Assembly (NCBI RefSeq): GCF_002836055.1
Contig: NZ_PJBS01000348.1
Coordinates: 115,447-179,446 of the forward strand
Direction: 5' to 3'
Source: Psychroflexus sp. MES1-P1E
GTDB taxonomy: Bacteria; Bacteroidota; Bacteroidia; Flavobacteriales; Flavobacteriaceae
Length of the DNA stretch: 64,000 nt
The notes below the pieces were generated by a model. The model saw only the letters and a program-made list of their open reading frames with translations, searched no databases and was not told the origin of the DNA. Shown here piece after piece: positions 37,727 through 45,488 of the stretch. Both the position numbers and the translations under genes were made by a program. Each line of letters begins with the position of its first letter. Position 1 is the first letter of the stretch.

Positions 37727-40078
37727 TCACTTCCCAATTGTACTTTCAAAAAGTTTTAGAATTCTTCTATACTCATCTGTCCAACTGCTAGGCTGAGTAA
37801 AGCCATGACCTTCGACTGGGTAGAGGGCCATTTCCCAATTTTCTTTCTCTAATTCTATAAGGCGTTGTGACAGTCTTACCACATCTTGAAAATGAACGTT
37901 GGTATCTATAACACCATGAGCGATCAACAGATGCCCTTCAAGACCTTCAGCAAAGTAAATAGGTGACGACTTTCGGTAGGCTTCTGGATCTAGGTGAGGC
38001 TCATTCAGAATGTTGGAGGTGTACCCATGGTTATAGTGAGCCCAGTCCGTTACAGATCTTAGAGCTGCTCCGGCGGCAAAAGTATCTGGTTCATTAAATA
38101 AAGCCATCAGGGTGATAAAGCCGCCATAGCTTCCTCCATACATCCCGATTTTCTCAGGATCTATAGTGTAGTTATCTACTAAATACTTAGCCCCATCAAC
38201 CTGGTCAGATAAATCTTTTCCTCCCATATGTCTATAAATTCCTGTTCTCCAATCTCTCCCGTATCCTGCACTTCCCCTATAATCTATATCCAAAACCGTG
38301 TATCCAAGATCGGTCAAAAGGTTATTGAACATATACTCTCTAAAATAACTCGACCACCATTTGTGAGCATTTTGAAGATAGCCTGCGCCATGAACAAAAA
38401 TTACCGCCGCTTTCTTATCAACATCTTCGCCTGGAGTATAAAGTCTCGCATAAGGCTTGGCGCCATCTTCAGCGGTAAATTGAATCAACTCTGGTGTCCT
38501 CCAATCGTAGCTTTTAAAGGCGTCAGACTGTCCAGAAGTGAGTTGTTCTAAAGAAGAATTAGCTTTAGTCCGTTTTAGATAAAGTTCCTCTGGAGAATTA
38601 AAATCTGAAAACAAGACCGCCATATACTTTTCATCTGGAGATAAGCTCACTTGGTGCTTACCTTCCATAGACGTCAGTTGGATTTTTTCACCTCCCATGA
38701 CCGGCATTTTATAAAAATGACGCTCCCCTGGATGCACTTCAGAAGAGGTGAAAAACCATGAGTTTTGGTCTAAAGACAATTGGGGGTTAAAGATTTCATA
38801 CTCGCCATCTGTCAGCTGAATTTGTTTGTTCTTATTAACATCATGAACATATAAATGTGAATATCCTGTCGCTTCAGACTGGTAATACACATGAGTATTA
38901 TCTCCTAACCAACCCAATGTTCCTCCACCGTAATAACTCCCAATTCCAGGGCCCGCAATCCAAGCTTCGTCATGTTGTCTATCTAAAGTTTCCAAAGCTC
39001 CCGTATCCAAATTCAAGAGGCTAATCCAACGGTCTTTATTGTCTTGAGCTCTCATAGACAAAACCGCCTGTTGATCTGTAGAAGAAAATTTTACATCAGA
39101 AAAGCTGACTCCACGTTCCTTGTTTTCCCATTCTCGATCTGGATAATCCTTGGTATAACTAGGTAAATCTGTGAGGCCAGGCAGTGAAGAAACATCTATC
39201 TTAAAAACCGTATCTTTTTCGATATGGTAAAGCCACAAGTCTCTTTGTTGAGTCTGGTCTCCTACTTTGCTTCTCGCCTCCAAGGGTTTTGTATAGCCGG
39301 AAACGTCTACGTAATTTGGAACTTCTGTAGATTCTGATTCTGAAGGTTCGTAAGTCTGAAAGGCTAAAAACTGACCTGTTTCACTAATGTTGAAATTAAA
39401 GGCTCGTTTTTTATCTAAATAAAAAACGAATTTTTCATCCTCAAATAACTCTCTGTTTTTTTCTCTGAGTTCGGAGTTTTCCTTTTGAATACGGACTTCT
39501 TCAAGAAGACTTAAATTTTCATCTTCTAGCCATTGATTTTTTTCAGATTTTTTAGAGGTTTTGTCGTTAGAGCTTCCAGACTCTATTTTTGTTTTCTTCT
39601 GAATTTGCCCTAGATCAGCATCATAAATAAAGAGGTTGTTTCCTGAGATAAAGGCATACTTTGACGCCGTTATAAACTTAGGATTTTGGATGCGTTCTCC
39701 AAGATCCAAGATGAGCAGGACCGATTTCTTTTTCTTATCGTAGAGGTATAAATCTCCAGATTTCACGAAAAGCTTTTGAGTCTGTTTATCGTTATAATCC
39801 CCATAGGCAGGAATTTTTGACATACGCTCTGCAAGAGCTACTTTCTCGATGTTTGATTTGTTTTTCAACTTAATTTGATACAACGAGTCAGAAAGCTGTT
39901 GTTCTGGATTATAGTCAAAATAAATAATATCCGACTCCTCGTTCCATTCTATATTAGAGGGAAATGTCCCAAACCATTGTGGATCTTGCATAATTTGGTT
40001 AACAGTCAGATCAGATTGGGCTTTACTCATCCAACTTACTAGAAAAATGAAGATAAAAATGCGAAGTGAAAAGATCAT
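37727..40078 (-). CDS. Prolyl oligopeptidase-family serine peptidase (S9, DPP4-like)
   Basis: 783 residues from the ATG at 40078 (an upstream ATG at 40105 would precede the signal peptide). The signal peptide ends at SKAQ. A long beta-propeller-type N-terminal domain (about 30-530) is followed by an alpha/beta hydrolase domain. The triad is visible: Ser650 in GMYGGSYGGF, Asp725 in HGVIDTNVH and His758 in VEGHGFTQ. It is an exported exopeptidase, probably periplasmic, releasing dipeptides. A Lys/Glu-rich helix (about 195-225) interrupts the propeller. Confidence 0.93.
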   Translation of the reverse strand: MIFSLRIFIFIFLVSWMSKAQSDLTVNQIMQDPQWFGTFPSNIEWNEESDIIYFDYNPEQQLSDSLYQIKLKNKSNIEKVALAERMSKIPAYGDYNDKQTQKLFVKSGDLYLYDKKKKSVLLILDLGERIQNPKFITASKYAFISGNNLFIYDADLGQIQKKTKIESGSSNDKTSKKSEKNQWLEDENLSLLEEVRIQKENSELREKNRELFEDEKFVFYLDKKRAFNFNISETGQFLAFQTYEPSESESTEVPNYVDVSGYTKPLEARSKVGDQTQQRDLWLYHIEKDTVFKIDVSSLPGLTDLPSYTKDYPDREWENKERGVSFSDVKFSSTDQQAVLSMRAQDNKDRWISLLNLDTGALETLDRQHDEAWIAGPGIGSYYGGGTLGWLGDNTHVYYQSEATGYSHLYVHDVNKNKQIQLTDGEYEIFNPQLSLDQNSWFFTSSEVHPGERHFYKMPVMGGEKIQLTSMEGKHQVSLSPDEKYMAVLFSDFNSPEELYLKRTKANSSLEQLTSGQSDAFKSYDWRTPELIQFTAEDGAKPYARLYTPGEDVDKKAAVIFVHGAGYLQNAHKWWSSYFREYMFNNLLTDLGYTVLDIDYRGSAGYGRDWRTGIYRHMGGKDLSDQVDGAKYLVDNYTIDPEKIGMYGGSYGGFITLMALFNEPDTFAAGAALRSVTDWAHYNHGYTSNILNEPHLDPEAYRKSSPIYFAEGLEGHLLIAHGVIDTNVHFQDVVRLSQRLIELEKENWEMALYPVEGHGFTQPSSWTDEYRRILKLFESTIGK

Positions 40079-40173
40079 AGAATTTATGTTTTGAGAATAG
40101 ATCAAATATAAAAGCTTTTCGAGTAAAGCTTTAAGCGGAATTCTTATTAATTTTAAGCCTAGATTATATTCTT

Positions 40174-41043
40174 ATGACTTCAAAACTCCATTTAAGTTTA
40201 ACGCTCCTCTTGCTGCTTGTTTTTAATTCCATTCAAGCTCAAGAGAAAAAAGCCTTTTCCCTGTATACCCGAGAAGGAGAAAAAATCTCTTATGATACTG
40301 TCCTGGACAGTTTAAGCAAAACCAATGTGGTTCTGTTTGGAGAGTTTCATAACAATCCTATTTCGCATTGGTTACAGTTTGAAGTTGTCTCCGATTTAAA
40401 AACCTCTAAAACAAACCTTGCCATCGGTGCCGAAATGTTTGAAACCGACACGCAATCTGTCCTTAACTTGTATTTAAAAGACAGTCTCACAGAACCTGAG
40501 TTTAAGGAAGAGGCCAGAGTTTGGAGCAATTATTCCACAGATTATAAGCCATTGGTAGAGCTAGCAAAACGAGATTCTATCCCCTACATTGCGACCAATA
40601 TCCCAAGACCTTACGCTACTAGTGTATACAAAAATGGTGGATTCTCAGCTTTAGATAGCCTCCCCAAAAACGAGTTGGAGTGGATAGCACCATTGCCTAT
40701 TCCTTTTGATATCCATTTAAGTTCATACCAAAATATGCTAGACATGATGGGAGGACATGGAGGTGAAGATCTCGTAAAAGCCCAAGCCATAAAAGACGCG
40801 ACTATGGCTCATTTTATATTAGAAAATTTAAAACCAAATCAAGTCTTTGTTCACCTTAACGGAAGCTACCATTCCAATTTTTTTGAAGGTATTTACTGGT
40901 ATCTTAAAACCTATAGAGAAAACCTCAACATCCTAACCCTAACTACGGTTGAACAAAAAAACGTGCATCAGTTGAAGGAGGAACACAAAGGTCTAGCGAA
41001 TTTTATTATTGTTGTAGATGAAAACATGACCAAAACGTATTAA
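40174..41043 (+). CDS. ChaN-like (DUF399) iron/haem-associated protein
   Basis: 289 residues with a signal peptide (ending SIQAQ). The ChaN-family core is visible: NVVLFGEFHNNPISHWLQFEV, IGAEMFETDTQ and VFVHLNGSYHSNFFEGI, which carry the conserved Glu/His residues. ChaN proteins bind haem and are regulated by iron in some bacteria. Exported, not lipidated here. It precedes the nitrilase gene by three bases. Confidence 0.88.
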   Translation: MTSKLHLSLTLLLLLVFNSIQAQEKKAFSLYTREGEKISYDTVLDSLSKTNVVLFGEFHNNPISHWLQFEVVSDLKTSKTNLAIGAEMFETDTQSVLNLYLKDSLTEPEFKEEARVWSNYSTDYKPLVELAKRDSIPYIATNIPRPYATSVYKNGGFSALDSLPKNELEWIAPLPIPFDIHLSSYQNMLDMMGGHGGEDLVKAQAIKDATMAHFILENLKPNQVFVHLNGSYHSNFFEGIYWYLKTYRENLNILTLTTVEQKNVHQLKEEHKGLANFIIVVDENMTKTY

Positions 41044-41046
41044 ATA

Positions 41047-41832
41047 ATGAATGATACCCTTCAGATCTCTTATATACAAACCGAACTAATTTGGGAACAT
41101 GCCAATGCTAACAGAGTTGTTTTTGAAAAAAAAATAGCCGCTTGCCCAGAGGATACCGAGGTGATTATTTTACCCGAAATGTTTAACACAGGCTTTTCTA
41201 TGAATGCTAAAGCCAACGCAGAAGACGTACAGGATGTTTTGGAATGGATGAAAGCTCACTCTAAAAAAAACCAAGCAGCGCTGACAGGAAGTGCCATGGT
41301 AAAAGAAAATGGAAAGTATTTCAACAGGATGTTCTTTGTAGAGCCTAGTGGAAAAGTCTCAAAATACGATAAAAAACACTTATTTACTTTAGCAAAAGAA
41401 CAGGAGACGTATACACCCGGCAACGAAAGGTGTGTCGTGCATTATAGAGGTTGGAACATTTGTTTGATGGTTTGCTACGATTTGCGTTTTCCGGTCTGGG
41501 CTAGGAATAAAGATGATTATGAGGTCTTGATTTATGTTGCCAATTGGCCAGCAAAGCGAATTTCCGCGTGGGATACTTTATTAAAAGCTCGTGCTATCGA
41601 AAACATGAGTTATTGTATTGGCGTTAATATAATTGGAACCGATGGGAATAATTTTCCTTACATAGGTCATTCTGCTGCTTACGATGTATTGGGAGAACCC
41701 ATAAGCTCACACCTTCCAGAAGAGGAGGTCATAGAAACCGTCATTTTAAAAAAACCTGACCTTGAAACGACTCGAGAAAAACTAGGCTTTTTAAAAGATA
41801 AGGATAGCTTTGAAGTCACTACTGAGCGATAA
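41047..41832 (+). CDS. Nitrilase-superfamily amidohydrolase (omega-amidase/YafV-like)
   Basis: 261 residues. The catalytic triad is Glu44 (ILPEMFNTGFSM), Lys109 (YDKKHLFTLAKE) and Cys143 (MVCYDLRFPVWAR). These spacings and the sequence GFSMNA match omega-amidases that hydrolyse 2-oxoglutaramate (YafV/NIT2 type), a metabolite repair and glutamine-transaminase pathway enzyme. Cytoplasmic. Co-transcribed with the ChaN-like gene. Confidence 0.92.
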   Translation: MNDTLQISYIQTELIWEHANANRVVFEKKIAACPEDTEVIILPEMFNTGFSMNAKANAEDVQDVLEWMKAHSKKNQAALTGSAMVKENGKYFNRMFFVEPSGKVSKYDKKHLFTLAKEQETYTPGNERCVVHYRGWNICLMVCYDLRFPVWARNKDDYEVLIYVANWPAKRISAWDTLLKARAIENMSYCIGVNIIGTDGNNFPYIGHSAAYDVLGEPISSHLPEEEVIETVILKKPDLETTREKLGFLKDKDSFEVTTER

Positions 41833-42026
41833 ACAGTTTTCTAATTCGTGAATGTGCTAAAAACTTATACACTTTCCCTAAAATACCATCTCTCATCTTT
41901 ATAGGATAATCGGTAAACCAAAGGGTCACTCTCCTTTAAATTATTGTGAGTTTATACTATGCCTACCTTACGAATGCTTCTTAGTTATTGGCAAAAGTAT
42001 TCTCTTTTGTTATTGTTTTTTGACTT

Positions 42027-42248
42027 CTAAAAAGTGAGAACCTCTGTCCATTTCAAAAGAACCAATATTAGAAATGTAATTCCCGAACAAATATATATGG
42101 CATCTTGCCAATAAAAAGTTCTCGCTCCCCATATCTTCCAATTATGCCCATATTTTGTTTTGATCGTTTCACGAGTAAACTTCCAATAAATTAGAGTGAT
42201 TGTTAAAAAAATAGATACTGCTATTACTATTATCCAAATTTCTGCCAT
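42027..42248 (-). CDS. Small membrane protein, hypothetical
   Basis: 73 residues with two predicted membrane helices (about 4-22 and 50-67) separated by a basic loop (KFTRETIKTKYGHNWKIWGAR). No family is recognised. The composition and clean ATG suggest a real gene, but it is isolated, with no operon partners, next to a decaying region. Confidence 0.55.
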   Translation of the reverse strand: MAEIWIIVIAVSIFLTITLIYWKFTRETIKTKYGHNWKIWGARTFYWQDAIYICSGITFLILVLLKWTEVLTF

Positions 42249-42663
42249 TTGTTGAATTTTTAGTTTGTGTTTTTTTGATTAAAGGCAACATAAGTATAAC
42301 AGAACATGTTGTGTTATACCCGTTTCAAAGTTCTAAACTAAAATATTTTCGCAACATGGACGTTGATTTTTTTTGTTTTAGTCGTCTGATAGCATGGAAA
42401 GCTTGTATGTCTCTCCAGTTAACCCTAGCTTTTAGGTGATGTTAAATAAAATTAGGCCTAAACATATGTAGTATTATTGGAATTGTGATTTTTCCTTTTT
42501 AAGCAGTTTTTTTGAAATGTTAAGCTTCAGTTTTCTCAACCACGAGGATCGAAAACATTTATATCGGTTAAATTACCCATACTACTTCAATAGGTCTACC
42601 TAGCTCATAAAAACTGAGTTATTGTATTCTGTTTTTTCAAATTATTATTAGGTTATTCTTTAA

Positions 42664-42865
42664 TATCAAGTCAAATGCATTATTGAAAATTTCCAGACCT
42701 TCGTTTTATGTTTTTTTCTTTTCTTAGGTCTTTTAATATCCGTAATAAAACGCCTGACTCCGTATAGAATATTCTTCTCTTGCTCACTTAATAATAAACT
42801 ATTAATCATATTCTCAAATGTCACTTCTTCTCTTTTAAGTCGTTTGTTATTAGAATGGATTCTTG
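42664..42865 (-). pseudogene. C-terminal gene fragment, truncated at a MITE
   Basis: Reading leftward from the MITE edge, the frame is open for about 65 codons and ends in KVWKFSIMHLT, then a stop. It contains VTFENMINSLLLSEQEKNIL and a basic tail KRPKKRKKHKTK. It has no start codon near the MITE, so it looks like the 3' end of a gene cut by, or rearranged at, the element. Family not recognised. Confidence 0.4.
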
Positions 42866-42867
42866 TA

Positions 42868-42959
42868 TCAAATTAAACCTATAATGTCGCAATAAATCGT
42901 TTTTTTTCGCCTGCTTTTTATCAAAAAAAAATACCATAACTAAGGCTATGCTAATTATT
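42868..42959 (+). repeat. MITE copy C (left half only)
   Basis: It begins after a TA with TCAAATTAAACCTATAATGTCG and keeps tcgcctgctttttatc and aaggctatgctaattatt. It then stops abruptly before the right inverted repeat. The right break is 31 bases before the end of the DUF885 remnant. Confidence 0.75.
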
Positions 42960-42990
42960 AGTGCCTTTTGTAAAAAAGAACTTGTAAAAG

Positions 42991-43731
42991 CTAGCCATTA
43001 TTTTTTGTAAGGGTTTCTCTGATATAAGATTCAACGATCTCTTCTAAAATACCTAAAAGAACTGCCCCGTTTTTCAAGACCACATTATGAAATTCCCGTA
43101 AATCAAATTAATTACCAAGTTTTTGTCTTGCTTTTTCTCTGAGCTCTAATATTTTGAGCATTCCAATCTTATAAGCACAAGCCTGTCCTGGCCAAACGAT
43201 ATATCTCTCAATTTCCATAGTTACTTCTGTCGTCGTCATTCCTGTATTGAGCACCATATAATCAATGGCCTCTTCTCTTGTCCATTTTTTATAGTGAATC
43301 CCCATATCCACTACTAATCTAACAGCTCTGAACATTTCAGCTTGTAATCTACCTAAGTTTCCAAACGGGTCATTGTCATAAAGACCTAATTCCCAAGCCA
43401 ATTGCTCGGAGTATGATGCCCAAACTTCTACATATGCTGTAAAAAGGCCTATCGTTCTAAAAACAGGAACCCCTTCAAGTTCAGACTGAATAGCTATTTG
43501 AAAATGATGCCCAAGAATGCCTTCGTGGTAGGCTAATGTTTTCATTCCAAATTTTACAGATTCATGCACATTACTAAGATTAGCATAGAAAACGCCCCCT
43601 CGTGAGTCATCCATGGCAGGACCCTTATAATAGGCGCCAGCAGAACCTTCTTCTTTGAATTCAGGAACGCGTTTTACTTCTAGACCTGCTTTTGGTCGTA
43701 CATCAAATGCAGAAAAAGCTCGACCAAAAAG
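42991..43731 (-). pseudogene. DUF885-family protein, N-terminally truncated with a premature stop
   Basis: C-terminal part (about 245 codons) of a DUF885 hydrolase-like protein. It has the metal-site-like [13 protein letters not shown] and the typical ending FDLREFHNVVLKNGAVL...LEEIVESYI. A TAA at 43108-43110 interrupts the frame where Lys or Asp is expected (QKLGN-stop-FDLREFHNVV); the original stop is at 42991. At 43731 the gene is cut and abuts a DUF6607 fragment. Full-length DUF885 proteins have about 580-600 residues, so over half is missing. Confidence 0.85.
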
Positions 43732-44036
43732 CTATAAAAAAATATGTGGTGGTTTTGAAATCAGATTTAATTTTGCTGAGACATTTCAATTGAGTAAAAA
43801 TTCATTGTATAAGCCATCAAATCTTGTAATACTTCGGACCTATAATGGTTACAATGGGTAAAAGATGATAAAAATAAAATTTCAATTCAGCATTTATTAT
43901 AAGTTGGGCCACTAAATCAGCCTATGATTATTAATCATAGGAGGCATGATTGGTTATTTGAAAACCAAGATTTCTATATGTATAATGGGGTCTGAAAACC
44001 ATCTTAAACTGAAGGGGTAGTGGACACAAAAAGTGT
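43732..44036 (+). pseudogene. DUF6607 gene fragment (decayed paralogue)
   Basis: It matches the intact gene at 54.3 kb from the region IKNMCGCFEVAFNFAETF (here KKICGGFEIRFNFAETF) through the part encoding IQIQHLL, WRQDWLFENTDLY and GQWTQKV. Stops and indels break the frame (a stop follows NGYNG, another follows LKLK). It starts inside the coding sequence at the DUF885 break and fades near 44036, so about 100 codons are represented. It has no promoter. Confidence 0.8.
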
Positions 44037-44777
44037 GTTTAAATAAATAATATTCCCTTTTTTGATAGCAATTAACCGTTTGATAGATCCCTTTTTTGAT
44101 AGCAATCAATATTCTCATGTCTAAATGATATTTAATAATATTGCCAATTTATTTTATTTACCTGTTTTGAAGTAATTGCTGTTTTTCCTTTTTCAGGATA
44201 ATATTTATTAATCCTCAATTTTAATAGTTGTGCCTTTGTTATTTTTTTTAAATAAAAATTAGGGGGAATACCGCTCATTTCATTCTTATCTTTTAATTTT
44301 TGTAATTTTCAAATGCATTCATCTTCAAATTTATATCAAGCACTTTATTACTGCCCAAATCAATTTCTACTAATGCACTAATAAAATTTTTACTTCTCTT
44401 ATTTTGTATATTTATCTACCAACTTTAAGGCATAGACTTGACAACAAGAGAATTTGTTGTTTTTAGTGTTTTTTGGTCTTTTATCTCATCTGGATTAGGA
44501 TACATAAGTTTTTTTACTCCTAAGGACGACTAACTAGAACCTATTCTAGGAATTGCACCCCTGGTGATAGTATTTATATGAGAGAAAACTTGTTGTATAC
44601 TCAGCAATTATTTCACTTCAATCATTACAGTAAATCCAACACCTAATCCGCCCAAAGAACTCACTTACCAACCTTCCAATTTTAGTTTTTGTTCAATTTA
44701 ATCTGTCTCTTCTTTGGATAGGCCCATACTCAAAGGTTCGGATTTTATTATATGAACCATACAATCTAGAACTAATA
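44037..44777. other. Gene-free AT-rich stretch
   Basis: About 740 bases with no supportable frame. It contains a 19-bp exact direct repeat, TCCCTTTTTTGATAGCAAT, at 44054-44072 and 44088-44106. The rest is likely degraded coding sequence, but I cannot identify it. Confidence 0.5.
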
Positions 44778-44982
44778 CCAATTTAGTTTTTAAATGTTGT
44801 ATTAAAAATTTGAATTATACTACGACGTAGCTCAGCACAAGTTTTTTTCTTAGTTGAGCAAAAAATATAAGCATAGCATAGCAATAGTTACGGTTCTATT
44901 TTTTATAAAAAGCAGGCGAAAAAGCATTTGTCGAATTTGTATCGGTAAAACGATTTATTACGACATTATAGGTTTAACTTGG
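44778..44982 (-). repeat. MITE copy D (complete, 205 bp, reverse orientation)
   Basis: CCAA...TTGG ends with TA on both sides. The right end tacgacattataggttta is well kept, and the core tatgctaatt is represented by its degraded complement. It carries an internal gctcagc/... stem (gctcagcacaag ttttttt cttagttgagc). Immediately to its right lies the end of an IS5-family transposase gene. Confidence 0.8.
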
Positions 44983-44984
44983 TA

Positions 44985-45202
44985 TATCACGTTGGGAAAG
45001 GAAGTTCAACAAATTAATAGGCAAAACATGATTCAAGGTAGAGCGTGCATTTGGAGGAATAAAAAGATGGTTTAACGGAGGATTAGCAAGATATCGAGGA
45101 ATAGAAAAATGCATGCCCAAAATCTTATTGAAGCCATGTGTTACAATTTGTATCGAAGACCAGAGATAATTACGTCTAATTATAAAATTTAAGAGAAAAA
45201 AA
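44985..45202 (+). pseudogene. IS5-family transposase, C-terminal remnant
   Basis: About 55 codons are recognisable: VERAFGGIKRWFNGGLARYRGIEK, then, after a one-base deletion, MHAQNLIEAMCYNLYRRPEIITSNYKI and a stop. The pattern VERxFGxIKRWF...RYxG...MHAQxLxEAMxxNLYR is the C-terminal end of IS5-family transposases. The N-terminal and catalytic parts are absent; MITE copy D occupies the upstream side. Confidence 0.75.
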
Positions 45203-45488
45203 ACAAGAAAAAAAACTGCAAAGGCTAGAAATAGAAAAGAAGATTTTAGAAAAAACATCAAAAATAATCAGCATAAAAAAGATAGTACAGCGAAATCATC
45301 AGATTATGCAACGGTCTTCTTCTACAAGCCAATTAAACTCAATGACTGTTCAAGACTCTATTCCTGTTAAGCTTTAAATAAGTTGAAGAAACCTACATAG
45401 GGGAGGTTTGCGACTATTACAGCTTATGTTTTTATACATTACTACAACCGTGTGCTTTATTTTTGTGCTTTATTTTTCTGTCAACACA
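45203..45488. other. Spacer right of the IS5 remnant
   Basis: About 286 bases, purine-rich on the + strand (aagaaaaaaaacaagaaaa), with no supportable gene. It ends at the stop of the histidine kinase. The IS5 inverted repeat was not found. Confidence 0.4.

Larger units (their letters stand above)
42249..42990. other. Spacer with a truncated reading frame and MITE copy C
   Basis: About 740 bases. The left two-thirds hold no recognisable gene. At 42676-42865 on the - strand there is an unbroken but truncated frame, cut at its 5' side by a MITE (see separate entries). The remaining 31 bases lead into the DUF885 remnant. Confidence 0.55.

Noticed and set aside
41819-41929. Short - strand frame with GTG start (VTLWFTDYPIKMRDGILGKV...)
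   Set aside because: The peptide looks coding, but it has only 36 residues, is preceded at once by a stop, and overlaps the nitrilase end. It may be a fragment; no family recognised.
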